Below are positions 36,387-45,829 of a stretch of 64,000 bases of DNA, one piece after another (position 1 is the first letter of the stretch; each line of letters starts with the position of its first letter). The notes below the pieces were generated by a model that saw only the letters and a program-made list of their open reading frames with translations, ran no database searches and was not told where the DNA came from. The translations under genes were made by a program, and so were the position numbers. This DNA is from Hydra vulgaris (Eukaryota > Cnidaria > Hydrozoa > Anthoathecata > Hydridae), in the NCBI RefSeq assembly GCF_038396675.1, contig NC_088921.1, forward strand, positions 72,746,001 through 72,810,000, in the 5' to 3' direction.

Positions 36387-36705
36387 AGTCATGTAAATAT
36401 TTGTTTTTATAAATTACGAGTGTAAATTATTTTCAATCGGCAAAAAAAAAAAAAAAAAAAAAAAAAAAATAAAAGATAAAGTAAAATATCATAACTAGAT
36501 TAGGTAAAAGTAAAAGTGAATATATAATAACTTTATATATATAAATACGCACAAAAAATAAAATAAAAAGCGAGAAAATGTGATTTTTGATAATGATTAT
36601 TGTCAAAAAATTTTAACCTTTTTTTTTTTTTTTTTTTCCTTCGAATAATTACGAAAATACGAATAATTAACTTGTTTTTCAGTTTTTAAATTATATATCT
36701 GATTT

Positions 36706-38765
36706 ATTTTTAAAAGAAAGACTTATAATAATATAAATCAAAATCTGCGTTTAAAAAAAAATGTTTTGAATCAGTTTTAAACTGATGAAGAGATATTTTT
36801 TTCCGGAAACAATGTTTGGAAATATTTTCCACAAAAGTGGTCCGCGATTCTGAATTATAATAAATAAGAAACTTGTTTAGAATAAGATTTTGGTATAACA
36901 AAAAATCTTATTCAAAACAAGTTTCTTAATCAATAAAAAAAAAGGCATATTAATTGGCAGTAGGTGTTTTTTACCAGCTGGATAGAAAAGAATCCATTCA
37001 GTTTTATCAATATTTAATGATAATTTGATTAATTTAAACCATTTAGCGACTTAAACAAGTTCAATGTTCATGTTGTTAAAAAATGTCATAATGTTATTAT
37101 GAGAGAGAAATAAGTTAGATTCATCAGCAAACAAAATTGTAATTAAATTAGAAGCTTTGAGTAGATCATTTATGTATATTAAAAATAGGTGAGGTCCTAA
37201 TATGGATCCTTCAGTAACTCCGCATGTTATATTTAACAACTTAGAGAATAAAATTTCATCTGCATAAACAAATTGCTTTTAATTATTTAGGTAACTTTTC
37301 AGCAAGACTAATATATTACCAGTTATTCTATACCACTTTAACTTTTTAAAAAGAACTTTGTGATCAATAGTATCAAAAGATTTCGCTAGGTCAAAGAAAT
37401 TACCCAAAGAAAATTGAGAATTTTCAAATGAGTCATTCAAATGAGTCAGAAATATTTCTACTAAATTGAAGAATTGCGTGCTCAGTGTATTTATTTATTT
37501 TAAAACCATATTGATTGCTGCATAATAAATTGTTTAAAGTAAGATGATTATATATTTTGTTGTACAAAATTGTTTCTAAAACTTTATTGAACACAAGAAG
37601 AATTGAAATTGGACGGTAATTATTGATGTTGATAATGTCACCGTTTTTTAATATTTTTATGATTTTCGTTATTTTCAGACCTTGTGGAAAAATTCTTTGT
37701 TTTATTGAAACTGAAAAAACCTTAAATAGTATATCTTTTAAAACATCGAATAAACTTATAACAATGTTGCCATTGACCCCATCAAGGCCTACGGATTTAT
37801 TTGATTTTAATATTTTATAAGCATTTTTAAATTCTTCGAAAGATAATTCAAAGTTGTTTAGGTAGGAGTTAAGAGGGAAACATAAGTTATTAATTGGACT
37901 GTTAGCTTTAGGAATTATTCTGCCAATATTAGGTCCTGCAGACACAAAATATTTAATAAATTCTTTCACAATCTCTCTTTTGTCAATTAAAAAATCATTA
38001 TTAAGTTTAATTGTATTTGGTAAAGAGTGTGGCGTAAATTTATAGCGAGTAGGTTCCCTTATTATAGACCATGAGCGTTTTGAACTTAATTTATATTTAT
38101 GGAGTAAATTTATATAACATGTTTTTTTAAAGGCTTTCAAAAAGCCTTACTTTGTTTTCATTTGTTTTAGTTTTTAAGTATTTAATGTATAGTTTTTGTT
38201 TAATTTTAAAAGACTTACGCAAACCCTTTGTAATCCACGTCGATTTATTACTTTTAGTTTTGAGATTTAAATTAATTTCAGGAAAATTAGAGTTATAAAT
38301 ATCGTAAAACATTTTGAACATTTTCTAATCAATTAGAGATAACTGTTCTTTTAAAGATTCAAGGTTATAGTTCGTAAAGATACGCTTTTTACAAATTTGT
38401 TGTTTATTATATATTAATTTTTTATTTATATGTAAAGAAAAGAAAATAGGAAAATGATCAGATAAGTTGTTTTTTATTATGCCTGTTTTTTAAAAATTCG
38501 TTAAAGATATCAATAATTAAAATATCATCAGTTAAAGAAACAGTTGACTGTGTAATTCTGATGGGTTTGTTAATCAATGCAACCGTTCTGTTTTCAAATG
38601 TGTCATTATAAAAACATTTAAGTTATTATTGACGTGGTATGAAAACAATCAAAGTTTAGATCTTCTAATAGGGAAACAAATTTATTTTCGTGGTTACTTT
38701 CTTTAATAACGTCATTACATAAAAACGATCTAAAACTTTTAATTTCGCTTGAAGATGGGCGATAA
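36706..38765 (-). pseudogene. LINE ORF2 remnants of the nested minus-strand LINE
   Basis: From high to low coordinate: an endonuclease part (YRPSSSEIKSFRSFL, LLEDLNFDC, then INKPIRITQSTVSL near 38530), linker (38321-38127, KSNKSTWITKGLRKSFKIKQ), RT N-terminal part (38140-37433: KILKSNKSVGLDGVNGNIV, INNYRPISILLVFNKVLE, NQYGFKINKYTEHAI), palm (37239-37051: CGVTEGSILGPHLFLIYIND, and LFADES where FADD is usual) and the C-terminal block (36901-36710, SRTTFVENISKH, ISLHQFKTDSK). Frameshifts between pieces and a changed catalytic box show it is dead. Older than the plus-strand LINE that split its 3' UTR. Confidence 0.85.
36864..36930. repeat. inverted duplication of about 28 bp inside LINE remnant
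   Basis: AAGAAACTTGTTT(ag)AATAAG and its complement across a spacer of about ten bases, with one or two mismatches. It lies where the LINE coding frame breaks off. Confidence 0.75.
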
Positions 38766-38787
38766 ATACAAAACTATTTTAGTAGCA

Positions 38788-38887
38788 GGAAAAAATCCCC
38801 CGGAAGAAATCCACCCGAAATAATCCCTTCGCGAAAAAATCCCCCCGAGAAAAAATCCCCCCCAAAAAGTATCCCCCCCAAAAAAAC
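38788..38887. repeat. MULE left terminal array (AAAAAATCCCCC units)
   Basis: About five to six units of AAAAAATCCCCCC with CCGAG, CCGGAAG or CGCG joints. It mirrors 40661-40753. Confidence 0.85.
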
Positions 38888-39074
38888 TTTTTTTTTTACC
38901 TAAAATTTATCAATAAAATATTTATATTTATTTATTTAAATAGTTATATATAATACTTCATTTTCATCAAAACGTCAAGTTATGCGCTATTCCTCAATAG
39001 TATCGAATGTATTGATGGTTTGGAAAATCGTCAACAATTCTCAAAATCCGCTGATTGCAATTGACATATTTACG

Positions 39075-40362
39075 TCATTGAGCTGGAGGTTGATGACCTT
39101 CTTCAGGCTGTAGGATTTGAACCCTGTTTATGGATTCTTCTTTTTTAAGTATATCAAGAAACTTCCATAATGTCGGGTGAGATGCCATACATAGTGATTG
39201 AAATCGGCGATGCCAACCCTCGATATGGTGGAACCCTCGACGTGGAGCGTTTCGTCTAAATTGTCCAATGTACGTATCTTCAAAATAATCCAGTATAATA
39301 TCAACTTTTTCATTGTACGCAAATCTTATTGTGTCAAAGAGCACATCAAAAAATGCAGTTATATCATCTGGAGAAACAAACCCTAACGCAGCAACCAATT
39401 GCAAATGTAGAGCCAATTTATTATCGATTTGATATTGCTCCTGTAAACCAGGCCCTGATATGTTTCCAAATATTAGATGGTAGGTGAAAAAAACAGCCTT
39501 TTATTTCAATGTCTTTAAAAACAACGTAAGTGGAATTCATGACAGTAATTTCAAAGTCAAAAAGTATTGTTTGTGGAATATTTCCCACCACTCATACTAG
39601 GTTTGAAACTTCTTGAAACATTCTTGTGTAACTTTGTTGTGTTTTATTGGGCAACAAAGCGTAAATGCAGGGTACGATACGTTGGTCAATTTTAGCATGA
39701 ACTGTGTACATTTAAAAAAAGATTTTGGGACACACTTTAAAAGTGCCGTCATTAAATTAACCATCAGATGTGGCCATCAACTGGATAGCTTGGTTTGTTG
39801 AAAACATCAATATGCGGTGAGCGTCAGAATAGGATTATTACAATGGTTTTGTCTTAATAAGATTTTTACAAAGCGAAGAGCTGTCAAATATAAGAAACTG
39901 TTTATCGTTTAATGTTTGCTGGTAATGTTCTGGTAAAATAGGAATTGTTGCTCGATCGATTGGGTTCATTGGCCAGTTTTCAATACCCAGTTGTTGTAAA
40001 CGAATTGTTCTTCGCAAATGCTCAATACGAGGCAAATATATAGCAGCTGTTTCAGATGCCTTTCCAAATGTTTCAGCCAATATTTGTAGCGGGTTATCCC
40101 GTTTTTGGTCTGAACGGTCTTTTATTGAATTTTTCAATTGAATCGTTTCACAGTTCGTAGTTGAAGGTTAGTGCGTATGTTCATTAACCTGTCCTACAGT
40201 TTCATCTTGCAGACTGACTTTAATTTTTGCCTTATATTCTCTTTTTCGGCGTAATACGCATTCAAATGAACGAATTTCATTTGCAATTTCTTTTTGAAAC
40301 AAATACACATATCCTTCGGAAATTATTTTGCGTTGTTTTTTTTGTGATGAGATAAACTCCAT
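39075..40362 (-). pseudogene. MULE transposase, frameshifted
   Basis: Minus strand. 40362-40168 resembles a FLYWCH-type domain (MEFISSQKKQRK, SEGYVYLFQKE, SFECVLRRKREYKAKIKV, NEHTH); a Tyr stands where a second Cys would be expected. 40137-39890 reads NPLQILAETFGKASETAA, YLPRIEHLRRTIRLQQLG, PILPEHYQQTLNDKQFLIFD. The core continues with frameshifts and stops at 39820-39420 (DAHRILMFSTNQAIQLM, FNDGTFKVCPKIF, YALLPNKTQQSY, ILFDFEITVM, GCFFHLPSNIWK). 39416-39075 is the usual C-terminal part (IILDYFEDTYIGQFRRNAPR, HIEGWHRRFQSL, LWKFLDILKKEE). DGTFK and DFE carry the catalytic Asp residues. An unrelated insert of about 50 bases splits FLIFDS from DAHRILMF. Confidence 0.85.
39825..39872 (+). other. 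48-bp patch in MULE matching the SDSC/QNRN gene family
   Basis: Aligned by eye with 42525-42572, about 44 of 48 bases agree, in the same (plus) orientation. At 42525 the sequence encodes the QNRNIT and LIRFLQ part of the family. Here it interrupts the MULE transposase frame. See findings. Confidence 0.6.
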
Positions 40363-40660
40363 TTTAATATTCTTTTTAAGTTTTTTTTAAATTTATTTGG
40401 CTAGATATAATAAAAGAAGCCTTGTTAACATTCTCAGCCAGTTTTATGACTCTAACATACCTAGTTAGCATTTCCTTGTTACAAGATATATTTTAAAATT
40501 TTTCTATTTTGTAATGTTATAGTATTATTACACCCAATGTAATAATATATAAAAGGTAACAAAAAATAAGAATGTTCTTTTCAGTGATTTTTACTTTAGA
40601 GTTTTTTCTTCAACAACTTTAAAAATGAAAAAAATAAATAAATAAATGTGTAATTTTTTT

Positions 40661-40753
40661 TTTGGGGGGGATTTTTTCTTGGAGGGATTTTTTCTCGGGG
40701 GGATTTTTTCCCGGGGGATTCTTTTGGGGGGATTTTTTCGGGGGAGAATTTTT
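40661..40753. repeat. MULE right terminal array (GGGGGGATTTTTTC units)
   Basis: Five to six units of GGGGGGATTTTTTC with CTCG, CCCG or TTGG joints, the inverted counterpart of 38788-38887. Confidence 0.85.
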
Positions 40754-40774
40754 AGCTTTATTTTTTGCTTTATT

Positions 40775-40975
40775 GGTTCATATTTCAATCGTTAAAACCT
40801 CTTTATTGGTATCAGAAATAAGTTTAGAACTAAGTTTCTGATAAGCAAATTATATCTAAAAAATTACACATTTCTTCAATAAAATTATGAAAATTTTCAA
40901 TTTTTTTTTAAGACTACGTATATTAATATGAATCGCATTACTTTTATTTTGATCAAGAAATCCTTTAATTTCACG
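40775..40975 (-). pseudogene. LINE ORF2 start (endonuclease N-terminus)
   Basis: The minus strand reads HINIRSLKKKLKIF, then CVIF, stop, and in another frame DIICLSET. LINE endonucleases begin with N(I/V)RSLxKN..F...L......D(I)IxLTETW. It continues the nested LINE beyond the MULE. Confidence 0.55.
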
Positions 40976-41149
40976 GGTATAAAAATAATTACATATACTT
41001 TGCAAGGTTTAGCTCAATTAAAATAATTTAGATCAGAATCTGATTCATCGTTAAGTAAAAGTCATTAGTTTAAAAATAGTTGAAAAAGTTTGATTCAAAA
41101 TATTTGTTCTGACATGAAACATTTTTGCTTCTAAAAAATCCGTAAAATC

Positions 41150-42027
41150 AAAAAATTTCTTTTTTAAAGACGCGCATAATTAATTTGTTGTAATTTACTT
41201 TAGCATACTTACCTTTCGATCTCAATTCTTTCGCGTCTTTAAAAAGCTTTCTTCGTAATTCCATTGTAAAATCACTGAAATCTTTATTAACGTACAAACA
41301 CTCGTTCCAAAGATTCATCGTTGTATATTTGATTAATATCAGGGCATTTTCTTTGTAGTTTTAAAATCGAACAACAATTGATCTGTTTTTTCCTATTTCT
41401 CTCTGTTTTTTCCTATTTCTCTGCTTTTTCAACTCGATGAGCTCTTTCTATTAAATATTGTTCTTGAATATTAAGCTTTGTTTTGAGGGATTCTCTGAAT
41501 TTTTGCTCACTTTCATCCCAAGTTTCATTAACTTTTTTTTTACATCAAACAAATCTCAAATTGTTTCTTGGGCTTCTGTCTTCTACTTCTGCTTTTTTCT
41601 CTGTTATATTGTTGTTTCCATTTTCAATATTACTTCCATCTGTTAAAATTTTTTGACTAAGTTCAACTATTATTTTATAATAGCTTTTATTTATAAATTT
41701 GACAGCTTTCTGTATCTCAGTTAATTCTTTTTTTAATATAACGTTTTTATCTTTTAAGTTATAAAATTTAATTTCCATCTTTTCAATGCGATCATAAAAA
41801 GTTTTCATGAAAGTATTCTCATAATTTTTAAGTATTTCTTTCAGTTGTGCTGGTGTAAAATTTTTCGATATTATTATAAGTTTGTTAATAAAGCTCTTAA
41901 AACACGTCCGTTCGCGTTGAAAATCGATTGAATATATCGTTTGTATGAACACTGATGCAACAAACGTAAAAGAAAACCCAGAAAGATATGTATACATCAC
42001 TTTCTGGGTTTTTTTTCGCAGCTGCAA
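41150..42027 (-). pseudogene. LINE ORF1 (coiled-coil RNA-binding protein), partly broken
   Basis: 42027-41545 is open on the minus strand. A helical/coiled-coil stretch (LKEILKNYENTFMKTFYDRI, EKMEIKFYNLKDKNVILKKE) leads to EKKAEVEDRSPRNNLRFV. The E(D/N)RSRRNNLRF box is a hallmark of the RRM-like part of LINE ORF1 proteins. Downstream, with frameshifts, WDESEQKFRESLKTKLNI, QEQYLIERAHRVEKAEK and, near 41330-41170, YVNKDFSDFTMELRRKL and ELRSKGKYAKVNYNKLI complete the C-terminal domain. The start is uncertain, because the ATG at 42027 gives a hydrophobic leader unusual for the family. The protein normally packages the LINE RNA. Confidence 0.75.
41973..42012. repeat. hairpin, 13-bp arms
   Basis: AAAACCCAGAAAG (41973-41985), 14-base loop, exact complement (42000-42012). 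Confidence 0.8.
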
Positions 42028-42029
42028 GG

Positions 42030-42271
42030 TTAGAATTATCTTGTTCTATCTCCCCTTTTTCTAGTTTAAGATGAAGCGATTTAAAAAATATAAACTTTTG
42101 GAGACAGCATATAAAAGTATTTTTATTACTTTTGTTTTCCTCGCAAATTTTTACTTTTTACTTAGATTTTGTTACAGTATAAAAGCATTATTCTGAGGTG
42201 CATAGCTCACATGTTCTCTCAATCAATAACTCAAAAATTTCAAAAAGTGGAGATAGAACGGGATAATTTAA
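42030..42271. mobile_element. MITE, about 242 bp, with about 28-bp terminal inverted repeats
   Basis: The left end has ATTATCTTGTTCTATCTCC followed by a C/T run (42035-42060). The right end, as complement, has ATTATCCCGTTCTATCTCC followed by ACTTTTT (42267-42241). No coding capacity between. The superfamily is undetermined because the target duplication is unclear. Confidence 0.75.
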
Positions 42272-42317
42272 ACCCGGCGCAGTGTTGACCTACAAAATGC
42301 ACTGCCATTTTCAATCT

Positions 42318-42850
42318 TATATGTTTCAGATGCTTATTATAAGCGCAATAGGTGCTATAACTTTGGTGCTCATAATCTTGAGAGGGAAATTGGAGTGTTT
42401 TATTTATGGAACAAAACTATTGGAACCAGGGTGACTCAAAAAGTTTGCTCCCATGTTATAAAATATCTAAAACTAAATGCGCAAAACAAAAAACGTAATA
42501 ATTTACAGAGATTCGTGTACCGGCCAGAATAGGAATATTACAATGGATTTGCCTTAATTAGATTTTTACAAAACAAAGAAACTGAAATTGAAACCATTGA
42601 CCAAAAGTTTTTAGTTTCTGGTGATTCTTTTTTTACGGAATGATGCATATTTTGGTTCAGTTGAACTAGCGGTTAAAGGTAAAGTTGTTTACCTTCAAAA
42701 TGACTGGAAGACATTATGCAGTCATGTCAAAGGAAAAAGAAATTTATTGTTTGTGAGATGAATAGTGAAGATTTTTTCGATTCTTTAGGAAGGTATTGGT
42801 AATATTGGTAGTAATGTGACAATATGAACTAAAACTGACATTACACCATA
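42318..42850 (+). pseudogene. DUF7869-like (SDSC/QNRN family) fragment
   Basis: A splice-acceptor-like TTTCAG precedes a frame reading DAYYKRNRCYNFGAHNLERE, IGVFYLWNKTIGTRVTQKVC, SHVIKYLKLN. Coding then shifts frame at the position of the catalytic-looking motif (QNRNITM, then GFALIRFLQNKETEIETID, QKFLVSGDSFF). The (F)YKR..YN.......FLW.E...RGS.E+.S.+.KYL and GQNRN order is that of proteins I know as DUF7869-domain proteins, thought to have an RNase H-like fold. Several stops. A better-preserved relative lies at 54160-56075. Confidence 0.6.
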
Positions 42851-44285
42851 CAATATCGTATTTTCCATGTAACGGTTTAATTTAATATGACGTATAACTT
42901 TTATTAAATGTTTAGTTTAGTTCTCAAAGTAAAACAGGTTGATAGTGGTGTGAATTATTTAGGCCCTTCATAATTATGTTTCTAGTAACAATAGGTATAA
43001 AAATGCAAGGTACTTTAAAATACCAATAGTTTATGTAAACAAATTTATAAAGAGTTTTTTTTTTCTCCAGTGAATCTAATAATCCCTTAAAAATCTCAAA
43101 TTGAGGACATGTTGACTTTCAACGATTCTTATCCTTACTAGCTGATATAGTACAGTGGAATTAGGTAAAAAAAGACCTACACCCATAAAAAAAATACGAT
43201 AAAATTAAAACTTAGAAAATTTATCCACAAATATATCTACAGTCACCAAAAAAGCCCCATCATGTAGGTCACGAAAAAGTCCATATTTGGGTATAAAACG
43301 GGGCGCATAGGGGAAATATCGAATTCAATAAAAATGCACTTCCAATACACCGTTGAATATATAATTTAATGCTGATTATTAACTGTATAAAAAACTATAT
43401 TTTGAAAATAATTTTTTTTAAGTTATTTTTAAAAGTTCATTTAATTAACCATCTCTTCCATTGCTTGTATTATATGGCAGTTTGAGCCTATGCAGTAAAG
43501 TCTAATGATGTATGCACTGTGCAGATTAGTATAAATAAAATAAAGAAAATGCTTCACCTTTTAGGGGGCATCTATAAAGATTGTTTTGCAAAAAGGGAAA
43601 TAGGGTTGAGATAAAAAGGCAAAAAGAGACAAGAAAGAGGGGGTTTATAATACGTCCCTTGATGGAATTTTTTAATTTTTATTATCATGGAAAACTATTT
43701 AAACATGTGTTTTTATGAAGTTATGAAGTGATAGTTAAAGAATATTTTTTATTTTGTTTTTCTTTTCACATTTTTAAGTGTTTTTTTTTAAAAAAAAAAA
43801 ATCTATTCAAAAAAAGGATTTATTTTTGAAAAATAGGAGGGTTACTGATTTTATGATATTTTTTCAAAGAAGGGGGTATAGAAAAAAAGGGTTAGGGTAG
43901 AGGGATATTTAAAATTTGCCTAAAAATAAAAAATTACAAAGGAAATTATTTGCAAATGCACACATGTAATATGCTGCTTTTTTGGTTGGTAGCCAACTAA
44001 AGAAGCGAAACTTTTTAGGCTGTTAAGTCCATTACATACCATATCGAGGAATTTTGTGTATCTGTATAATAAATCTATTTTTTTAATAAATCTGTACGTT
44101 CAAAATTAATACTTAATGAGTTTTTATAGAAAGTTTATTTACTCAACTAACTCAATTTAATGACAATATCACAAATTTAAAAAACTCTAGTTGAGTCCCT
44201 GTCATAAGGTAAATATAATAATAAAGTGACATAAATATAATAATAAAGTGACTATTGTTACAGTTTCATTGCTTCAACCATATAA
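42851..44285. other. no recognisable gene
   Basis: AT-rich, with a few purine-rich lines (43560-43660, 43800-43920). No repeat or coding signal that I can support. Confidence 0.4.
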
Positions 44286-44289
44286 CTCT

Positions 44290-44675
44290 TTAAATAGGTC
44301 TATTGTATTTTCACCAACCTTAGATTGATTTGGCTGAAGTTTCTTGGATTTTTGTACAAAATTAAAAAGCTTATTTTTCCTTTCCCAAATATTGCGGATG
44401 GTGCGTCAAATCCAGACCAAGCATGCATTAAGAGCAAATAATCTTTCATGCTTTCAAAATTAGACTGGCAATCTTTAATACTCCAATATTTTTACTGTGT
44501 TCTTGTAAAATTTGGAGAACAGACTTATGTCAAATTGTTCTATTTTCCAATGAACGAGCAACATGATAGCTATATCTGTGTCATCAGCAACTGTGACTAT
44601 TTTTGAATGTTTTGATAGCTTTAACAACAATGCTCCAATTTTACAGTCAGCATCGCATTTGCAAACAGTGGCCAA
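44290..44675 (-). pseudogene. PIN/FEN1-like nuclease-type ORF fragment
   Basis: 44675-44475 on the minus strand reads CKCDADCKIGALLLKLSKHS, then VTVADDTDIAIMLLVHW. In another frame 44475-44290 follows with LLLMHAWSGFDAPSAIFGKG. The pair (D)DTD..(L)LL and H(A/S)xxGxDxxSAxFGxGK recurs in repetitive cnidarian and insect genes and resembles the S.DTD and GCDY...GIG parts of FEN1-like PIN nucleases. The expected GCDTT is GFDAP here, so the active site is probably damaged. Transposon-associated origin is likely, but I cannot name the element. Confidence 0.5.
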
Positions 44676-44775
44676 ATGATATCAGTTTTTTTTTATTGTG
44701 CGTGTTTGACAATAAGTCTTCTTGTGAGTATGGGGCTATATATATAGGGCTAAACTATTTTTAAGCAGTAGTTTT

Positions 44776-45282
44776 TTGAAAAGTTTATATTTCTCTTTTA
44801 TTCATTGCTATTTAATTTACTGCAATATTGCATGGGCAAGTACAAACCACACAAAATTAAAAAAATTGTACTGTAAACAAAAACACGCGTGCAGAATAAT
44901 TTTTGGAGCTAATAGAACACTACCTTGTGAGCCTCTTCTGCGTATACTTGGAGCATTAAATATATATAAAATCAACTTACACCAAGTTTTAATGTTCATG
45001 TATAAAACAAATTTAGGATTATCTCCTAAAATATTTCAATCCTATTTTGACAAAATAGTTCATAAATATCCAACAAAATTTTCAAGTAACAACTTTGTTG
45101 TGCCAAAATATATTTCAAAACTAACTTCATATTCAGTTCTTTATCGTGGACCCGACTTGTGGAAAATGTTTCCCAAAATTGTAAATACACATAAAACTAG
45201 TATAGAGCAGTTTAAAAATGAATCAAAACAAGCATTCTTACTTATGGATTTTAATATATCCGATTTTAAATGTTTTTTTTAA
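44776..45282 (+). pseudogene. LINE ORF2 C-terminal fragment
   Basis: 168 codons, uninterrupted, corresponding to the region after the RT thumb: LYFSFIHCYLIYCNIAWAST, KKLYCKQKHACRIIFGANR, YRGPDLWKMFPKIV, KTSIEQFKNESKQAFL. It aligns with the last third of the ORF at 34138-35958. The frame is open to its natural stop, but no RT or endonuclease is present. Confidence 0.85.
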
Positions 45283-45709
45283 TTAAAACTCAAATACATA
45301 AAATATTTAGTACAAAGTTATGTCACTGAGTGTATTAACATTTTTTTTTTTTTTTATTATCTTAATTATGGTATTACCTCTATGACGTTTGCTAATTTAT
45401 TTACGTTATTTCTATGAAGTTGACTAATTTATTTTTGTTATTTCTATGGTGTATATTAATTTATTTACTTTTTATTTTTAAATCTTACTTTAAATTTTTA
45501 ATTCTTAAATAAATGATAATATCTTATTTATTTTTTCTTATTCTGAAAAAATGATCTTACTCTTTCCTTAAAGTTTTATTCTTTAAGTTTTTCTTTAAAT
45601 GATAAGAAATTGTTATCTATTTTACTTTTTTACTTTTATTTTTTTTTTATAAATAGTTTGCTAACTATAGATATTTAAATATTACGGTTTTTGTAAATAC
45701 GTGAGAATA

Positions 45710-45750
45710 GGGCTCGGTGATAAGGCTAAATTAGTCTTCTTCTTGCCCTG
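45710..45750 (+). mobile_element. LINE 3' stem-loop
   Basis: GGGCTCGGTGATAAGGCTAA, ATTAGTCTTCTTCTTGCCC. AAGGCT pairs with AGTCTT (with G-U pairs), and GGGC pairs with GCCC outside. Confidence 0.65.
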
Positions 45751-45829
45751 CCAATATTTAATTTTATTTATGTGTTTCGAAACTGTATGTATTATTTAAC
45801 GGCATAAAAAAAATAAATAAATATGGAAC

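Larger units (their letters stand above)
34130..36470 (+). mobile_element. 5'-truncated LINE insertion (CR1/L2-like), relatively young
   Basis: It begins in mid-linker with no start codon (about 34138), runs through a nearly intact RT to a stop at 35958, and has a 3' UTR ending in a hairpin (36341-36386) and a pure A tract (about 36441-36469). 5' truncation with a poly-A end is the signature of target-primed reverse transcription. It lies inside the 3' UTR of the minus-strand LINE. An 80-90 base stretch is similar on both sides (34014-34104 and 36472-36545). Confidence 0.85.
38788..40753. mobile_element. MULE (Mutator-like) DNA transposon with repeat-built termini, about 2 kb
   Basis: The left end (38788-38887) is a run of AAAAAATCCCCCC-type units. 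The right end (40661-40753) is the complementary GGGGGGATTTTTTC run. The two arrays are inverted relative to each other and enclose a minus-strand MULE transposase. Each end is thus a short tandem array of a 13-17 base unit. LINE endonuclease sequence is recognisable immediately outside both ends (38765 and 40775), so the element landed in that LINE. A 9-10 base target duplication was not resolved. Confidence 0.75.
33785..42027 (-). mobile_element. nested full-length-type LINE, minus strand, interrupted twice
   Basis: Pieces of one LINE occur in the right order on the minus strand. They are ORF1 (42027-41150), the endonuclease start (about 40970-40775), then, after a MULE, the rest of the endonuclease, the linker and RT (38765-36706), part of the 3' UTR (36706-36472) and, after an inserted plus-strand LINE, the 3' UTR end (34120-33785) with a stem-loop and an (AAT/AAAAT)n tail. 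The order, the shared strand and the way each insertion splits a recognisable domain support one original element. Alternatively the 33785-34120 end may come from a related copy. Confidence 0.65.
44767..45826 (+). mobile_element. 5'-truncated LINE, C-terminal coding plus 3' UTR
   Basis: Coding homology starts abruptly near 44767 and the sequence ends in AAAAAAAATAAATAAATA (about 45808-45826), typical of 5'-truncated LINE insertions. The 3' UTR carries three copies of a 32-base repeat (45380, 45412, 45444) and the conserved stem-loop (45710-45750). Confidence 0.8.

Noticed and set aside
40591-40788. Lys/Pro-rich minus-strand frame (KNPPKK-type)
   Set aside because: It is a translation of the G6A-T6 terminal array of the MULE.
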